Below, in pieces: positions 45,237 to 54,850 of a DNA stretch of 64,000 nucleotides (its first letter is position 1; each line of letters starts with the position of its first letter). The position numbers and the translations under genes were made by a program. The DNA is from Hungatella sp. (GTDB lineage: Bacteria; Bacillota; Clostridia; Lachnospirales; Lachnospiraceae). The stretch spans positions 178,396 to 242,395 of the forward strand of contig WASS01000007.1 in NCBI GenBank assembly GCA_009712635.1, given 5' to 3'. The notes under the pieces were generated by a model. That model was not told the DNA's origin and did no database searches. It was given only the letters and a program-made list of their open reading frames with translations.

Positions 45237-45797
45237 ATGAAAAGAGAAGAAAACATGCCACAGGAACCATTTAACTGGAAAGAAGAGATTATCAGCTGGA
45301 TTAAAATAATTATTACAGCTGCCGTTATTGCATTTTTGCTGAACAATTTTATTATTGCTAACAGCAGGGTTCCAAGCGGTTCTATGGAAAAGACCATTAT
45401 GACCGGCGACCGGGTTATCGGCTCCAGACTTTCCTATTACTTTGAAGAGCCGGAACGAGGCGACATTGTCATCTTCCATTTTCCTGACGATCCTACTGGA
45501 AAGACATATTATGTAAAGCGTGTCATCGGTCTCCCGGGCGACATCATTGATATCCGGGACGGAAAAGTCTATATTAATAATTCCGACACTCCACTTGATG
45601 AGCCATATCTGCCCGAACCCATGGAGCCTGAACCAGCCGCCCATTATGAGGTGCCTGACGATTCTTACTTCATGCTGGGTGACAACCGGAATTATTCGGC
45701 TGATGCCAGAAGGTGGAAAAATAAGTACGTGAAAAAGAAAAAGATCATTGCCAAAGTATTGTTCCGCTATTTCCCTTCAATCAAACAGCTTCAGTAA
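45237..45797 (+). CDS. lepB: Signal peptidase I
   Basis: 186 aa from ATG 45237-45239, the usual length of Gram-positive type I signal peptidases. One N-terminal helix (about 21-40), then catalytic Ser49 in VPSGSME and Lys94 in TYYVKRVIGLPGD, and the box FMLGDNRNYSADAR. The last box normally reads NNSxDSR; the Tyr and Ala here are small deviations. It removes signal peptides from secreted proteins at the outer face of the membrane. The ribosome binding site is weak (AAGAGA). Confidence 0.93.
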   Translation: MKREENMPQEPFNWKEEIISWIKIIITAAVIAFLLNNFIIANSRVPSGSMEKTIMTGDRVIGSRLSYYFEEPERGDIVIFHFPDDPTGKTYYVKRVIGLPGDIIDIRDGKVYINNSDTPLDEPYLPEPMEPEPAAHYEVPDDSYFMLGDNRNYSADARRWKNKYVKKKKIIAKVLFRYFPSIKQLQ

Positions 45798-45853
45798 AAA
45801 ACGGGCGGAAGGAATCCAGGGATCATTTCCTGTTTTCCTTCAACCCGTTTTCT
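45796..45853. terminator. Bidirectional terminator between lepB and ilvD
   Basis: The plus-strand arm AACGGGCGGAAGGAA pairs with TTCCTTCAACCCGTT, with one mismatch. T- and A-runs lie on the outer sides. It overlaps the stop codons of both genes. Confidence 0.8.
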
Positions 45854-47572
45854 TATTCCATATACCCCCCTTTCATGGGTGATACTGCATGCTGGGAAAA
45901 GATTTTAAGAACTCCTGATTTGATTCTGTCTTCTCTTGGCTTCCAGGCTTTCCTCCGTTCTTCTAAAATCCGGTCTACCTCTTCCCCGCTCATGGCCTTT
46001 CCTTTTATTCCCGTAATCCGAAGACTTCTCCCCGGTATATCAATCTCAATTAAATCATCTTCTTCGATTAATGCAATGGGACCTCCATCGGCGGCTTCCG
46101 GTGAAATATGTCCAATGGCAGGACCTTTTGTGGCACCGGAGAATCTGCCGTCTGTTAAAAGTGCAATGGAATTTGATAAAACGGGATCAGAGGAAATGGC
46201 TTCGGTGGTATAAAACATCCGGCATTCCGCTTCCTTTTGGACCTTCATAACGGATTATTACTGCCTGACCAGGCTTAATCTTTCCCTGAAGCACTGCCTC
46301 CATGGCCTCCTCTTCGCTGTCAAAAGGTTTCGCCTTTAATACTGCCTGATGCATCTCTTTCGCTACTGCACTGTGTTTGACAACTGCCCCGTCAGGCGCT
46401 AAATTGCCTTTTAAAATGGCAACAGTTCCGTTTTTGCCAATGGGAGTGTCAAAAGAGCGAATTACATCCGTCCGCTTAATTCCTATTTTTTTCAAATATT
46501 CATCACATGTCTCATAAAAATTATTCTTCTTTAAATCCTCCAGGTTCTGCCCTAAAGTCTTTCCAGTCACTGTCATGCATTCTAAATGAAGCATGGATTT
46601 TATCTCCTCCATGATTCTTGGTACGCCTCCTGCATAGTAGAAGTACTGAGCCGGCCATTTTCCTGCCGGGCGGATGTCCAGTAGATAATGGGCGTCTCTA
46701 TGAATCCGGTCAAAGGTATGGGCATCAATGGTGAGCCCCAGTTCATGGGCAATGGCAGGAATGTGAAGCAGCGAATTGGTAGAGCCGGATATGGCAGCGT
46801 GGACCATGATCGCATTCTCAAATGACTCCATGGTTATCATTTCCCTGGGAGTTAAGCCATTCCTTGCAAGCCATACTGCCTGAACACCTGCTTCTTTCGC
46901 CTTAATTCTCAATTCTTTAGAGGTGGCAGGCATAAGTGCCGTTCCCGGCAGCATGAGGCCCAGAGCTTCTGCCATGATCTGCATGGTGGAAGCTGTTCCC
47001 ATAAAGGAGCAGGCTCCGCAGGAGGGGCAGGCATGGTGCTTATACCAGGTAAGTTTCTCCTCAGAGATTTCTCCTCTTTTACACATGGCACTGTACATTC
47101 CAATCTGTTCCAGCGTTAAAAGGTCCGGACCTGCATCCATGACACCTCCGGTTATAACAATGGAGGGAATGTTAATTCTGCCTATTCCCATGAGATGGGC
47201 TGGTACTGCCTTATCGCAGCTTGCCACAAACACTCCTGCATCGTAAGGAGTTGCGTTATTATGTATTTCAATCATGTTGCAGATCATATCTCTGGACACC
47301 AGAGAATAATTTCCTCCGTCATGTCCCTGACTCATGCCGTCACACGTATCTGTGGCAAAATAACGTGCGCCCCTGCCGCCAGACTCATAGATTCCGCTGG
47401 CTGCCTGATCCACCAGTTCCAGAAGATGGGCACTTCCCGGATGACTTTCTCCAAAGGTACTTTCAATTATAATCTGCGGCCTCTCCAAATCATCCACGGA
47501 CCAGCCCATTCCCATTTTTAACGGGTCCATCTCGGGCGCAATCTTTCTAACCTGCTGACTTTTTAATTCCAT
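45853..47572 (-). pseudogene. ilvD: Dihydroxy-acid dehydratase / sugar-acid dehydratase family, frameshifted
   Basis: Two frames together give a normal IlvD/Edd protein of about 570 aa. The larger part (47572 to about 46218) has the cluster cysteines in VASCDKAVPAHLMG and HHACPSCGACSFMGTAS. After GPKGSGMPD the frame is lost; the next frame resumes with [12 protein letters not shown] and ends normally. The expected GMPEM link lacks two bases, near 46217. Either the gene is inactive or the base call is wrong. The family includes branched-chain amino acid IlvD and sugar-acid dehydratases; GntR-type operators upstream favour the latter. Confidence 0.85.
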
Positions 47573-47598
47573 CTTATTTATTCCCCTTTTCGCTCAAT

Positions 47599-47613
47599 AT
47601 ACGTATGATGTAT
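47599..47613. promoter_or_regulatory. GntR-type operator, near-palindrome, proximal to ilvD
   Basis: ATACGT-ATG-ATGTAT is one mismatch away from a perfect 6-3-6 palindrome and is 26 bases upstream of the dehydratase start. Its partner is at 47705-47719. Confidence 0.6.
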
Positions 47614-47704
47614 TTTAATATAAAATTATCATTATATTATGAAAAAGTCAATATTTGATTTGTAATTAGTGGTTATCATCAAATTTTTAATTTTATAGTT
47701 CAAA

Positions 47705-47719
47705 ATACATACGATGTAT
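47705..47719. promoter_or_regulatory. GntR-type operator, perfect palindrome
   Basis: ATACAT-ACG-ATGTAT is a perfect 6-3-6 palindrome. Its centre is 106 bases from the centre of the other site, about ten helical turns, so a dimeric regulator could bridge both. The sequence resembles sites of FadR-group regulators of sugar-acid genes; the GntR protein at 49574 is a candidate. Confidence 0.6.
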
Positions 47720-47810
47720 TTAATAATCTCAAGAATAAAAGCCCTATACTTTACTATAATTTTTTGTTACTATGAAAGTAATTATATGGGACTGAAAAGG
47801 AGATATCTCT

Positions 47811-48839
47811 ATGAATATTGATAGAATAATTCCAGCTGATTTTCGAGGCTGTATTTCCATTTATCAAAATGATGAGGTGTTATTTGAGAAGGCATACGGA
47901 TATGCAGATCTGTCCAATCAGGTTCTGAATGATATGGAAACCAGATTTGCAACAGCTTCTGCAGGAAAAGTATTTGTAGCCGTCGGAATCCTGCAGCTGA
48001 TTGAAAAGGGACTGCTTCACCTGGAAGATAAAATCGGTTCATTTTTTGATTTTAATTTAGAGCAGATTGACAAAGAAATTACAGTTGAGCAGCTTCTTAC
48101 CCATACTTCTGGAATACCAGACTATTTCGATGAATCTGTTATGACAGAATATGAAGATTTGTGGAATGACTTCCCAAACTATAGAATACGTTCCAACAAA
48201 GACCTGCTGCCGCTTTTTATTCACAAGCCGATGATGTATCCAAGAGGAAGCAAATTTCAATATAATAATACCGGTTACGTGGTGTTGGCAATGATTCTTG
48301 AGAAGATCACCGGATTGGAATTTGACCGGTATCTGGAAGAATTCATATTTGTTCCCTGCAAAATGGTACATACCGGATATTATGAGCTGGACAGACTGCC
48401 CGCAAAATGCGCTTTTAATTACATATTTGATCAGGAAAGAAATGACTATCGTACAAATATATACAGTGTTGATGTAAAAGGAACTGGCGCAGGAGGTGCC
48501 TTTACAACAATCGGTGATATCCGTTTATTCTGGAAAAACCTTCTCTCCTGTCAACTGCTGTCCCCTGCCATGACGGAAACCATGTTTTCGTATCACAGCG
48601 GAGAAAGTCAGTGTTATGGCTATGGAATCTGGCTGAACAAAGCAGAAGATGAATTTAATCCTTATTTCCAGGGCTGTGATCCAGGTGTAAGTTTCAAATC
48701 TGCCTACGATAGGAAAAATAAGATACTGATAACGATAGTGAGTAATTATGGTGACAATGTCTGGAAACTGTGGCGGGAAATATCAGCCAATCTAAATCAT
48801 TTTTATAATGAGAAAGGATACGATTTAAGTGAATCCTGA
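47811..48839 (+). CDS. Serine hydrolase of the beta-lactamase / PBP family
   Basis: 342 aa. The SxxK box is ATASAGKVF (Ser and Lys of SAGK), and the YxN box is FQYNNTGYVVL. QLLTHTSGIPDYF is typical for class C beta-lactamase-like esterases and D-peptidases. There is no signal peptide, so the enzyme is cytoplasmic, unlike true beta-lactamases. RBS AAGGAG. It overlaps the next gene by 11 bases. Confidence 0.88.
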   Translation: MNIDRIIPADFRGCISIYQNDEVLFEKAYGYADLSNQVLNDMETRFATASAGKVFVAVGILQLIEKGLLHLEDKIGSFFDFNLEQIDKEITVEQLLTHTSGIPDYFDESVMTEYEDLWNDFPNYRIRSNKDLLPLFIHKPMMYPRGSKFQYNNTGYVVLAMILEKITGLEFDRYLEEFIFVPCKMVHTGYYELDRLPAKCAFNYIFDQERNDYRTNIYSVDVKGTGAGGAFTTIGDIRLFWKNLLSCQLLSPAMTETMFSYHSGESQCYGYGIWLNKAEDEFNPYFQGCDPGVSFKSAYDRKNKILITIVSNYGDNVWKLWREISANLNHFYNEKGYDLSES

Positions 48840-49179
48840 TTTTTGGAAAACATTGGAACAGCTGGTGGGTGATTCTGAGATTGTTATTGACAGACCTAAG
48901 GGATCTGTTCATCCAAAGTATTCTGACTTTATATACAAAGTTGATTATGGATATTTAAATAACACAACTTCCATGGATGGACAAGGCATAGACGTCTGGG
49001 TTGGTACTGGGAAAAAACAAAGAATTGATGCAATTATGTGTATTGTTGATTTAATGAAACGGGATTCTGAAATTAAGATTCTGATCGGCTGCACAGAAGA
49101 AGAAAAAGAAATTATCTTTCATACTCACAACGAAACAGAATTTATGAAGGGAATTCTAATCAGACGTGATCTGGAATAA
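48829..49179 (+). CDS. Inorganic pyrophosphatase-like protein
   Basis: 116 aa, start GTG 48829-48831 inside the 3' end of the serine hydrolase gene. [14 protein letters not shown] and [21 protein letters not shown] follow the family I pyrophosphatase layout, but the acidic signature DGDPLDV is changed to DGQGIDV. The protein is shorter than true enzymes (about 170 aa). It is likely a divergent relative with another substrate or a non-enzymatic role. Confidence 0.65.
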   Translation: MNPDFWKTLEQLVGDSEIVIDRPKGSVHPKYSDFIYKVDYGYLNNTTSMDGQGIDVWVGTGKKQRIDAIMCIVDLMKRDSEIKILIGCTEEEKEIIFHTHNETEFMKGILIRRDLE

Positions 49180-49193
49180 TAAGGGGGTTCATA

Positions 49194-49577
49194 ATGAAAA
49201 TTGAGCATGTAGCCATGTATGTAAATAATCTGGAAAAAACAAAAGAGTTCTTCACCTATTATTTTAATGCAAAAGCAAATGACGGTTACCACAATCCCAA
49301 AACTGGTTTTCGCTCCTATTTTTTAACCTTTGAAGACGGCTGCCGGCTGGAAATCATGAATAAACCGGCTATGGAAGATCCACAAAAAACGCTCACCCGT
49401 ACTGGCTTTATCCACATAGCCTTCCAAGCAGGAACCAAAGAAAAGGTTGACAGTCTTACCGTTCAGCTGAAGCAGGATGGATATAAAGTGATCAGCGGTC
49501 CCCGGACGACCGGTGACGGCTATTATGAAAGCTGTATCATAGATCTGGAGGGGAACCAGATTGAAATAACCATCTAA
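49194..49577 (+). CDS. VOC family (glyoxalase-like) protein
   Basis: 127 aa. Two beta-alpha-beta modules, starting [20 protein letters not shown] and ending [15 protein letters not shown]. The metal ligand positions are H5 in IEHVA, the Glu in CRLEIM, the His in GFIHIAF and the Glu in QIEIT, so it is probably metal-dependent. The substrate is unknown. The RBS GGGGG precedes the ATG. It is convergent with the GntR gene, whose stop overlaps its end by four bases. Confidence 0.85.
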   Translation: MKIEHVAMYVNNLEKTKEFFTYYFNAKANDGYHNPKTGFRSYFLTFEDGCRLEIMNKPAMEDPQKTLTRTGFIHIAFQAGTKEKVDSLTVQLKQDGYKVISGPRTTGDGYYESCIIDLEGNQIEITI

Positions 49578-50272
49578 TTCCCCTCCAAAGATTTAAGCAT
49601 TCTCCGGTTCACGGTCAGGTGCATATACATGGCGCATCTGGCCCCCTCCGGATCCTTTCTGATAATACAGTCCGTGATTTCTCTATGCGTATCTATGGTC
49701 TCCTGTCCCAGTCTGGCATTGGTTAAATCCACAAACAGGGAGATCGATGAATTAATCACAGGAATCAGCTTTTCCACCACCAGATTGCCGCTGCATGCTG
49801 CGATCTGCCGGTGAAAAAGAATGTCTGCGTGGGTATGATCCTCGCCTCGATTAATCAGTTCTTCTACCTTGCCTTTTAATTCTTCCAGTTCCTTTAGCTG
49901 CTCTGGTCTGGCATTCACCGCAGCCAGTGCCGCAATCTCCGGCTCCAGCATCAGACGGACACTTAACAAATCAAGGGCCAGATTGGTTTTATCCTTTAAA
50001 AAGGAAAGCCCCAGGGGATCATCTAAAAGTCCCTGTCGTTCAGAAACAAAAGTCCCCGCCCCTCTCCGTATGGTAAGAATCTCTCTGGAAACCAATATCT
50101 TAACAGCTTCCCTGATGGTTCCCCTGCCCACTCCAATTTCCTGGGCAAGTTCAAATTCATTTGGGATTTTAGCACCAATCTCCAGGCCCTTTTCCACAAT
50201 ATCATTCAGGATCTGTTCTGCTACCTGTTCAGCCAGGGTTTGTTTTGTTCTGTTCTCCGGTTCGTGACTCAT
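49574..50272 (-). CDS. GntR family transcriptional regulator (FadR group)
   Basis: 232 aa. A winged-helix DNA-binding domain (about residues 10-78, with [20 protein letters not shown] and [10 protein letters not shown]) is followed by the FCD effector domain (about 90-225) with metal-binding Asp/His residues in [15 protein letters not shown] and [10 protein letters not shown]. FadR-group proteins control sugar-acid and organic-acid genes. The two palindromes before the ilvD-like gene fit this type of regulator. It follows rpiB and is probably co-transcribed. Confidence 0.9.
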   Translation of the reverse strand: MSHEPENRTKQTLAEQVAEQILNDIVEKGLEIGAKIPNEFELAQEIGVGRGTIREAVKILVSREILTIRRGAGTFVSERQGLLDDPLGLSFLKDKTNLALDLLSVRLMLEPEIAALAAVNARPEQLKELEELKGKVEELINRGEDHTHADILFHRQIAACSGNLVVEKLIPVINSSISLFVDLTNARLGQETIDTHREITDCIIRKDPEGARCAMYMHLTVNRRMLKSLEGN

Positions 50273-50292
50273 GAGCCTCCCCTTTCACAGAG

Positions 50293-50736
50293 TTAATTTC
50301 TTTTTTCGATATCCATTACCATATCTACACGGCGCTGATGTCTTCCGCCTTCGTACTGGGCATCAAGCCATTCTTCCGTAATCATCTTTGCCATTTCCAC
50401 GCCTACAACTCTTGCGCCAAAACAAAGGACATTGGAATCGTTATGCATTCTGGAAAGCTTTGCTGTGTATGGCTCACTGCAGACACAGGCACGGATACCC
50501 TTAACCTTGTTGCATGCAAGAGAAATGCCCACTCCGGTTCCGCAGATTGCGATTCCTAAATCTGCTTTTCCTTCTGTAACCGCACGGCCAACTTTCTCAC
50601 CATACTCCGGATAGTCGCAGCTTTCTGTGGAATTGGTACCAAAATCAATTACTTCATATCCTTTACTTTCCACAAACTCCTTAATGGCCTCTTTCATCTC
50701 TATTGCTGTATGATCATTACCCATTGCAATCTTCAT
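50293..50736 (-). CDS. rpiB: Ribose-5-phosphate isomerase B
   Basis: 147 aa from ATG 50734-50736 with CAGGAG; longer readings lack a site. KIAMGNDHTAIEMKEAI, DYPEYGEKVGRAV, GIAICGTGVGISLACNKV with the active-site cysteine, and NVLCFGARVVG are the RpiB/LacAB family pattern. It interconverts ribose 5-phosphate and ribulose 5-phosphate, or a related sugar phosphate. It sits just before the GntR regulator, which fits a pentose or sugar-acid route. Confidence 0.93.
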   Translation of the reverse strand: MKIAMGNDHTAIEMKEAIKEFVESKGYEVIDFGTNSTESCDYPEYGEKVGRAVTEGKADLGIAICGTGVGISLACNKVKGIRACVCSEPYTAKLSRMHNDSNVLCFGARVVGVEMAKMITEEWLDAQYEGGRHQRRVDMVMDIEKRN

Positions 50737-50772
50737 TGTCATTCTCCTGTTTTTATTAAAATAAGTCAGTAA

Positions 50773-50810
50773 TATATCCGGCATTTAACATAGCATAAAT
50801 ACCGGATATA
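50773..50810. terminator. Hairpin after aroC
   Basis: TATATCCGG (50773-50781) and CCGGATATA (50802-50810) pair perfectly, with further pairing inside. It follows the aroC stop closely on the minus strand, but no good T-run is present. It could be a weak terminator or a processing site before rpiB. Confidence 0.4.
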
Positions 50811-50816
50811 ATCAAG

Positions 50817-51929
50817 TTATTCACTTTCTTCGCTATAAAAGGAAATAATACGATCCATTCTGGCAGATAAATTGGCAAGCAGCAAGTCAACCGTTGTAAG
50901 TGCCGCCATTGCCTCAACTACCACAACCGCACGGGGTACAATGATCGGATCATGGCGGCCCTTAATTTCAATCTCAGTCTCTTCTCCCTGTCTGGTAACT
51001 GTCTTCTGAGGCTGGGCAATGGAGGGAGTTGGTTTAAAAGCAGCTCGGAAAACCACTCTGGATCCATCGCTGATTCCGCCGAGGATGCCCCCTGCATGAT
51101 TGGTCACTTTCTTCGCTCTGCCATCTGGATCCATACAGAAACCATCATTATTCTCAGAACCCAGAGCACGGGAAGCTAAAAATCCATCTCCAATCTCAAA
51201 TCCTTTTACTGCCCCAATGGACATCACTGCTTTTGCAAGAGATGCGTCGTATTTATCAAAGACAGGATCACCGATTCCGGCCGGCACACCGTCAATGATG
51301 CATTCCACCACGCCTCCTACAGAATCTTTTCTTCCCATCATCTCTTCTAAATACTGTTCTGCCAAAAGAGAGGTCTCCTTATCAGGCATATAAAGACGGT
51401 TCTCATCCCGCTCTTTTAAATCGAAACGTTCTTCTTTCACTTCATACGGCCCCACCGATCTGGTATAAGCCGTTACAGTGATTCCCAGGCTTCTTAAAAA
51501 ACAGGCAGCTATGGCGCCTGCCGCAACTCTGCCAATGGTTTCCCTTCCGGAGGATCGTCCACCACCCCGGTAATCCCTGAAACCATATTTTTCATCAAAG
51601 GTATAATCTGCATGGCCCGGACGGTAAACTTCCATAATATTACCATAGTCCTTAGAACGCTGATCCGTATTCCAGACAATCATGGAAATGGGTGTTCCGG
51701 TTGTCTTACCTTCAAATACCCCGGATAAAATCTCCACCTGATCCCCTTCGTTTCGCATTGTGGTAAATTTGCTCTGTCCCGGCTTTCTGCGGTCAAGGAA
51801 GCACTGAATATCCTTTTCTTCCAGAGAAAGACCGGCTGGACAGCCGTCTACCACCACACCGATTCCTTTTCCGTGGGATTCTCCCCATGTTGTGACTTTA
51901 AATATTGTGCCAAGTGTGGATCCCGCCAT
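50817..51929 (-). CDS. aroC: Chorismate synthase
   Basis: 370 aa. All three chorismate synthase signatures are visible: [38 protein letters not shown] and the C-terminal [18 protein letters not shown]. The enzyme makes chorismate from EPSP with reduced FMN in the cytoplasm. RBS AAGGAGAG precedes the ATG. It is preceded 13 bases upstream by the lactonase gene, so both are likely one transcript. Confidence 0.97.
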   Translation of the reverse strand: MAGSTLGTIFKVTTWGESHGKGIGVVVDGCPAGLSLEEKDIQCFLDRRKPGQSKFTTMRNEGDQVEILSGVFEGKTTGTPISMIVWNTDQRSKDYGNIMEVYRPGHADYTFDEKYGFRDYRGGGRSSGRETIGRVAAGAIAACFLRSLGITVTAYTRSVGPYEVKEERFDLKERDENRLYMPDKETSLLAEQYLEEMMGRKDSVGGVVECIIDGVPAGIGDPVFDKYDASLAKAVMSIGAVKGFEIGDGFLASRALGSENNDGFCMDPDGRAKKVTNHAGGILGGISDGSRVVFRAAFKPTPSIAQPQKTVTRQGEETEIEIKGRHDPIIVPRAVVVVEAMAALTTVDLLLANLSARMDRIISFYSEESE

Positions 51930-51942
51930 AGTTGTCTCTCCT

Positions 51943-53001
51943 TTATTTGCTGACTTTTACGATTACACAGCTGTTCGGTTCATTCACTTTTAATTCTTTC
52001 CCGTTCATAATTAAAAGACCTTTTTCGTAATCCACCGTAAAGAAGGTAATGCTGCCAGTCTCGTGGTTAATGGATGCAATGTGCTTGTCATCTGGAAATA
52101 CACAGATATCTTTTGGATAGCTTCCGCTGATGGGCAGGCAGCATAAGTAGGTTAACAGACCAGTCTGGGGATCACGGTCATACACTGTAACCGTATTATC
52201 TCCTGCATTTCCGCAAAACATGTGTGTTTCGTCATTTGAAAAACGCAGAGCACTCGCTGCGGTTAACTGAGTCAGCGGTTTGGGACCGGTGGTCTTAATG
52301 GTCTGGATCTTTTCAATCTTCGGCTGATGGTCTCCTGTTTCATAGGTAAATACATCGATGACATTCTTAAGTTCATGAACCAGATAGAAGAACTTTCCGT
52401 CTTTACTGAACCGGAAGAATCTGGGCGCTGACTCTAATTCACTTCTGATGGCATCCACCAAAAGCATCTCTTCGTCCTTTTCATCAAAATGGTAGATCTT
52501 CACCTGATCAATTCCCAGATCGGCAACCATAATGAATTTTCCGTCCGGAGTCCGTCTGGAGCAGCTTACATGAGGGCGGAAATTCCTTTCTGCCACGCTG
52601 CCCAGTCCCTTATGGAACACACTGGTTACAATCTCACCAACGGAACCATCGTCATTTAATCGGAGCACGGTACACTTTCCGTCATGATAGCCGGATACAA
52701 AAATATATCTGTCATCTTTGTCCGTAGATAGATGACAGCCTCTCATACCCTTAATATTTGCGGAGTTTAATCTTGTTATGGAACCGTTCTCATGAATGCG
52801 GAACGATACTACGCCTTCATCAGCTATGGAATAAAGTGTCCTGCCATTGTTGGAAGCTATTACATAAGAAGAATTGTCTACTTCCACCTCACATCTAGGG
52901 ATAAAACGACCCTTTTCCACATCGACATCATACACCGTGATGCCCTTGGCCTGTCCATTGTAGGAATAGGAACCTACATACGCCATATATTTACCTGTCA
53001 T
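51943..53001 (-). CDS. Lactonase family beta-propeller (6-phosphogluconolactonase type)
   Basis: 352 aa, a seven-bladed propeller of the YbhE/Pgl type. Repeating blade ends are seen as YVGSYSYNGQAKGITVYDVD, DDRYIFVSGYHDGKCTVL, FRPHVSCSRRTPDGKFIMVADLG and SNDETHMFCGNAGDNTVTVY. Cytoplasmic, no signal peptide. The probable substrate is 6-phosphogluconolactone or another sugar lactone. RBS AGGAGGAAAA precedes the ATG. Confidence 0.85.
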   Translation of the reverse strand: MTGKYMAYVGSYSYNGQAKGITVYDVDVEKGRFIPRCEVEVDNSSYVIASNNGRTLYSIADEGVVSFRIHENGSITRLNSANIKGMRGCHLSTDKDDRYIFVSGYHDGKCTVLRLNDDGSVGEIVTSVFHKGLGSVAERNFRPHVSCSRRTPDGKFIMVADLGIDQVKIYHFDEKDEEMLLVDAIRSELESAPRFFRFSKDGKFFYLVHELKNVIDVFTYETGDHQPKIEKIQTIKTTGPKPLTQLTAASALRFSNDETHMFCGNAGDNTVTVYDRDPQTGLLTYLCCLPISGSYPKDICVFPDDKHIASINHETGSITFFTVDYEKGLLIMNGKELKVNEPNSCVIVKVSK

Positions 53002-53068
53002 AACACTTTTCCTCCTTGAATCTTCCTTGTATAAACTAGAAATATCATATCATAAGTTTCCCCGTTTG

Positions 53069-53088
53069 TTAAGGAAAAACTTCCTTAA
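53069..53088. promoter_or_regulatory. Perfect 8-4-8 palindrome, probable operator of the pot operon
   Basis: TTAAGGAA and TTCCTTAA are separated by AAAC and end seven bases before the -35 box. The likely ligand is the XRE-cupin regulator encoded first in the operon. It lies between divergent genes and could act on both. Confidence 0.5.
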
Positions 53089-53094
53089 AAACTA

Positions 53095-53122
53095 TTGACA
53101 TACATGGAAAAACAAGTATAAT
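53095..53122 (+). promoter_or_regulatory. Sigma-A promoter of the regulator-potABCD operon
   Basis: The perfect boxes TTGACA (53095-53100) and TATAAT (53117-53122) are separated by 16 bases. They lie about 100 bases before the start codon of the regulator. Confidence 0.8.
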
Positions 53123-53223
53123 GTATCTTGCTGCGTGTTTATTATTACTAAACTTTATAGTTATATTTATCGTCAGTTAGTATAAGTAAACTTTCAGCTT
53201 AACATAATAAGAAGGAGGAGCAA

Positions 53224-53757
53224 ATGGATATCGGTACAAAATTAAAGGAACTGCGTGTATTAAAAGGACTGACACAGGAAGAACTGGCTGACCGCGCGGA
53301 ACTGTCAAAGGGATTTATATCTCAGCTGGAAAGGGACTTAACCTCCCCCTCCATTGCAACTCTTATGGATATTTTACAGTGTCTGGGTACCTCCATCGGA
53401 GAGTTTTTTAATGAAAGCCGGGAAGAGCAGATTGTATTTGGCAAAACCGACTATTTTGAAAAGCACGACGCAGATTTGAAAAATGAAATCAAGTGGATTA
53501 TTCCAAACGCACAGAAAAATATGATGGAACCCATCCTGCTGACTCTGGAGTCAGGAGGACAGACTTATCCGGACAATCCACACGAAGGAGAAGAATTCGG
53601 GTATGTACTGCAGGGAAGCATTTCCATTCATATAGGAAATAAAACATATAAAGCAAAAAAAGGGGAATCCTTTTACTTTATACCAGATAAAAAACATTAC
53701 TTAAGCAGCAAGGCAGGTGCTTCCTTAATCTGGGTAAGTTCACCTCCAAGCTTTTAA
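53224..53757 (+). CDS. XRE-cupin transcriptional regulator
   Basis: 177 aa. An N-terminal helix-turn-helix ([34 protein letters not shown]) is followed by a cupin_2 domain (about 100-175, [20 protein letters not shown] and [11 protein letters not shown]). This is the PuuR-type layout, in which the cupin senses a small molecule. Its position before potABCD makes polyamine the likely signal. RBS GAAGGAGGAG precedes the ATG. Confidence 0.9.
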   Translation: MDIGTKLKELRVLKGLTQEELADRAELSKGFISQLERDLTSPSIATLMDILQCLGTSIGEFFNESREEQIVFGKTDYFEKHDADLKNEIKWIIPNAQKNMMEPILLTLESGGQTYPDNPHEGEEFGYVLQGSISIHIGNKTYKAKKGESFYFIPDKKHYLSSKAGASLIWVSSPPSF

Positions 53758-53773
53758 CAGGAGGATAAAGCTC

Positions 53774-54850
53774 ATGGGTCAGTCACTCATTGATTTACGA
53801 AATATATCAAAAAGCTTTGACGGAACTATGGTTCTTGATGATTTAAATCTCTCCGTAAAGGAGAACACATTTGTTACATTACTGGGCCCAAGCGGCTGCG
53901 GAAAGACCACTACGCTTCGTATTATCGGTGGCTTTGAAAGCCCCAGCAAAGGCGAGGTTATCTTTGACGGTCAGAACATTACCAATCTCCCGCCCAATAA
54001 AAGACAGCTGAATACGGTCTTTCAGAAGTATGCTCTTTTCACCCATATGTCCATCGCGGAAAACATTGCATTTGGTTTGAAAATCAAGAATAAATCCAAA
54101 TCTTATATTCAGGATAAGATTAAATACGCCTTAAAGCTGGTAAACTTAGACGGTTTTGAAAACCGCAGCGTCAGTTCCTTAAGCGGCGGACAGCAGCAGC
54201 GGATCGCCATTGCAAGAGCTATCGTTAACGAACCAAGAGTTTTGCTTCTTGATGAGCCGTTAGGGGCACTGGATTTAAAGCTTCGTCAGGATATGCAGTA
54301 TGAGCTGATTCGTTTAAAAAATGAGCTTGGCATTACCTTTATTTATGTAACCCATGATCAGGAAGAGGCTCTGACCATGTCTGATACCATAGTCGTTATG
54401 AATCAGGGCTATATTCAGCAGATGGGATCTCCGGAAAACATTTACAATGAACCAGAGAACGCATTTGTAGCTGACTTTATAGGGGAAAGCAACATTGTTC
54501 CTGGAATTATGTTAAGAGATGAGCTGGTTGAAATATTTGGCGCCAAATTTGCCTGTGTAGATAAGGGATTCGGTTCCAATGCTCCTGTGGATGTAGTAAT
54601 CAGACCGGAAGACATCGACCTGGTTGCTCCGGAAAACGGCAGCCTTGAGGGAGTTGTAACACATTTAATCTTTAAAGGCGTTCATTATGAAATGGAAGTA
54701 ACTTCACCGGACGGCTTTGAATGGCTGGTGCACAGTACGGACTTATTCCCAGTGGGACAAAAGGTAGGAATTCATGTAGATCCTTTTGATATCCAGATTA
54801 TGAACAAGCCGGCTTCAGAGGATGAGGAGGCCGTGGGAGTCAATGAATAA
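53774..54850 (+). CDS. potA: Spermidine/putrescine ABC transporter ATP-binding protein
   Basis: 358 aa. Walker [10 protein letters not shown], signature [15 protein letters not shown], Walker [12 protein letters not shown] and the H-loop in [10 protein letters not shown], then a C-terminal TOBE domain (about 275-345). The sequence [20 protein letters not shown] is typical for PotA. It powers the PotBC channel. RBS CAGGAGG is ten bases before the ATG. Confidence 0.95.
   Translation: MGQSLIDLRNISKSFDGTMVLDDLNLSVKENTFVTLLGPSGCGKTTTLRIIGGFESPSKGEVIFDGQNITNLPPNKRQLNTVFQKYALFTHMSIAENIAFGLKIKNKSKSYIQDKIKYALKLVNLDGFENRSVSSLSGGQQQRIAIARAIVNEPRVLLLDEPLGALDLKLRQDMQYELIRLKNELGITFIYVTHDQEEALTMSDTIVVMNQGYIQQMGSPENIYNEPENAFVADFIGESNIVPGIMLRDELVEIFGAKFACVDKGFGSNAPVDVVIRPEDIDLVAPENGSLEGVVTHLIFKGVHYEMEVTSPDGFEWLVHSTDLFPVGQKVGIHVDPFDIQIMNKPASEDEEAVGVNE

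Noticed and set aside
45211..45240. Nine-codon leader frame MKKAKKRTL overlapping the lepB start as ATGA
   Set aside because: It lacks a ribosome binding site of its own and is too short to support without conservation data.
45114..45644. 176-codon minus-strand frame over lepB
   Set aside because: It is antisense to clear signal peptidase motifs and has no start signal.
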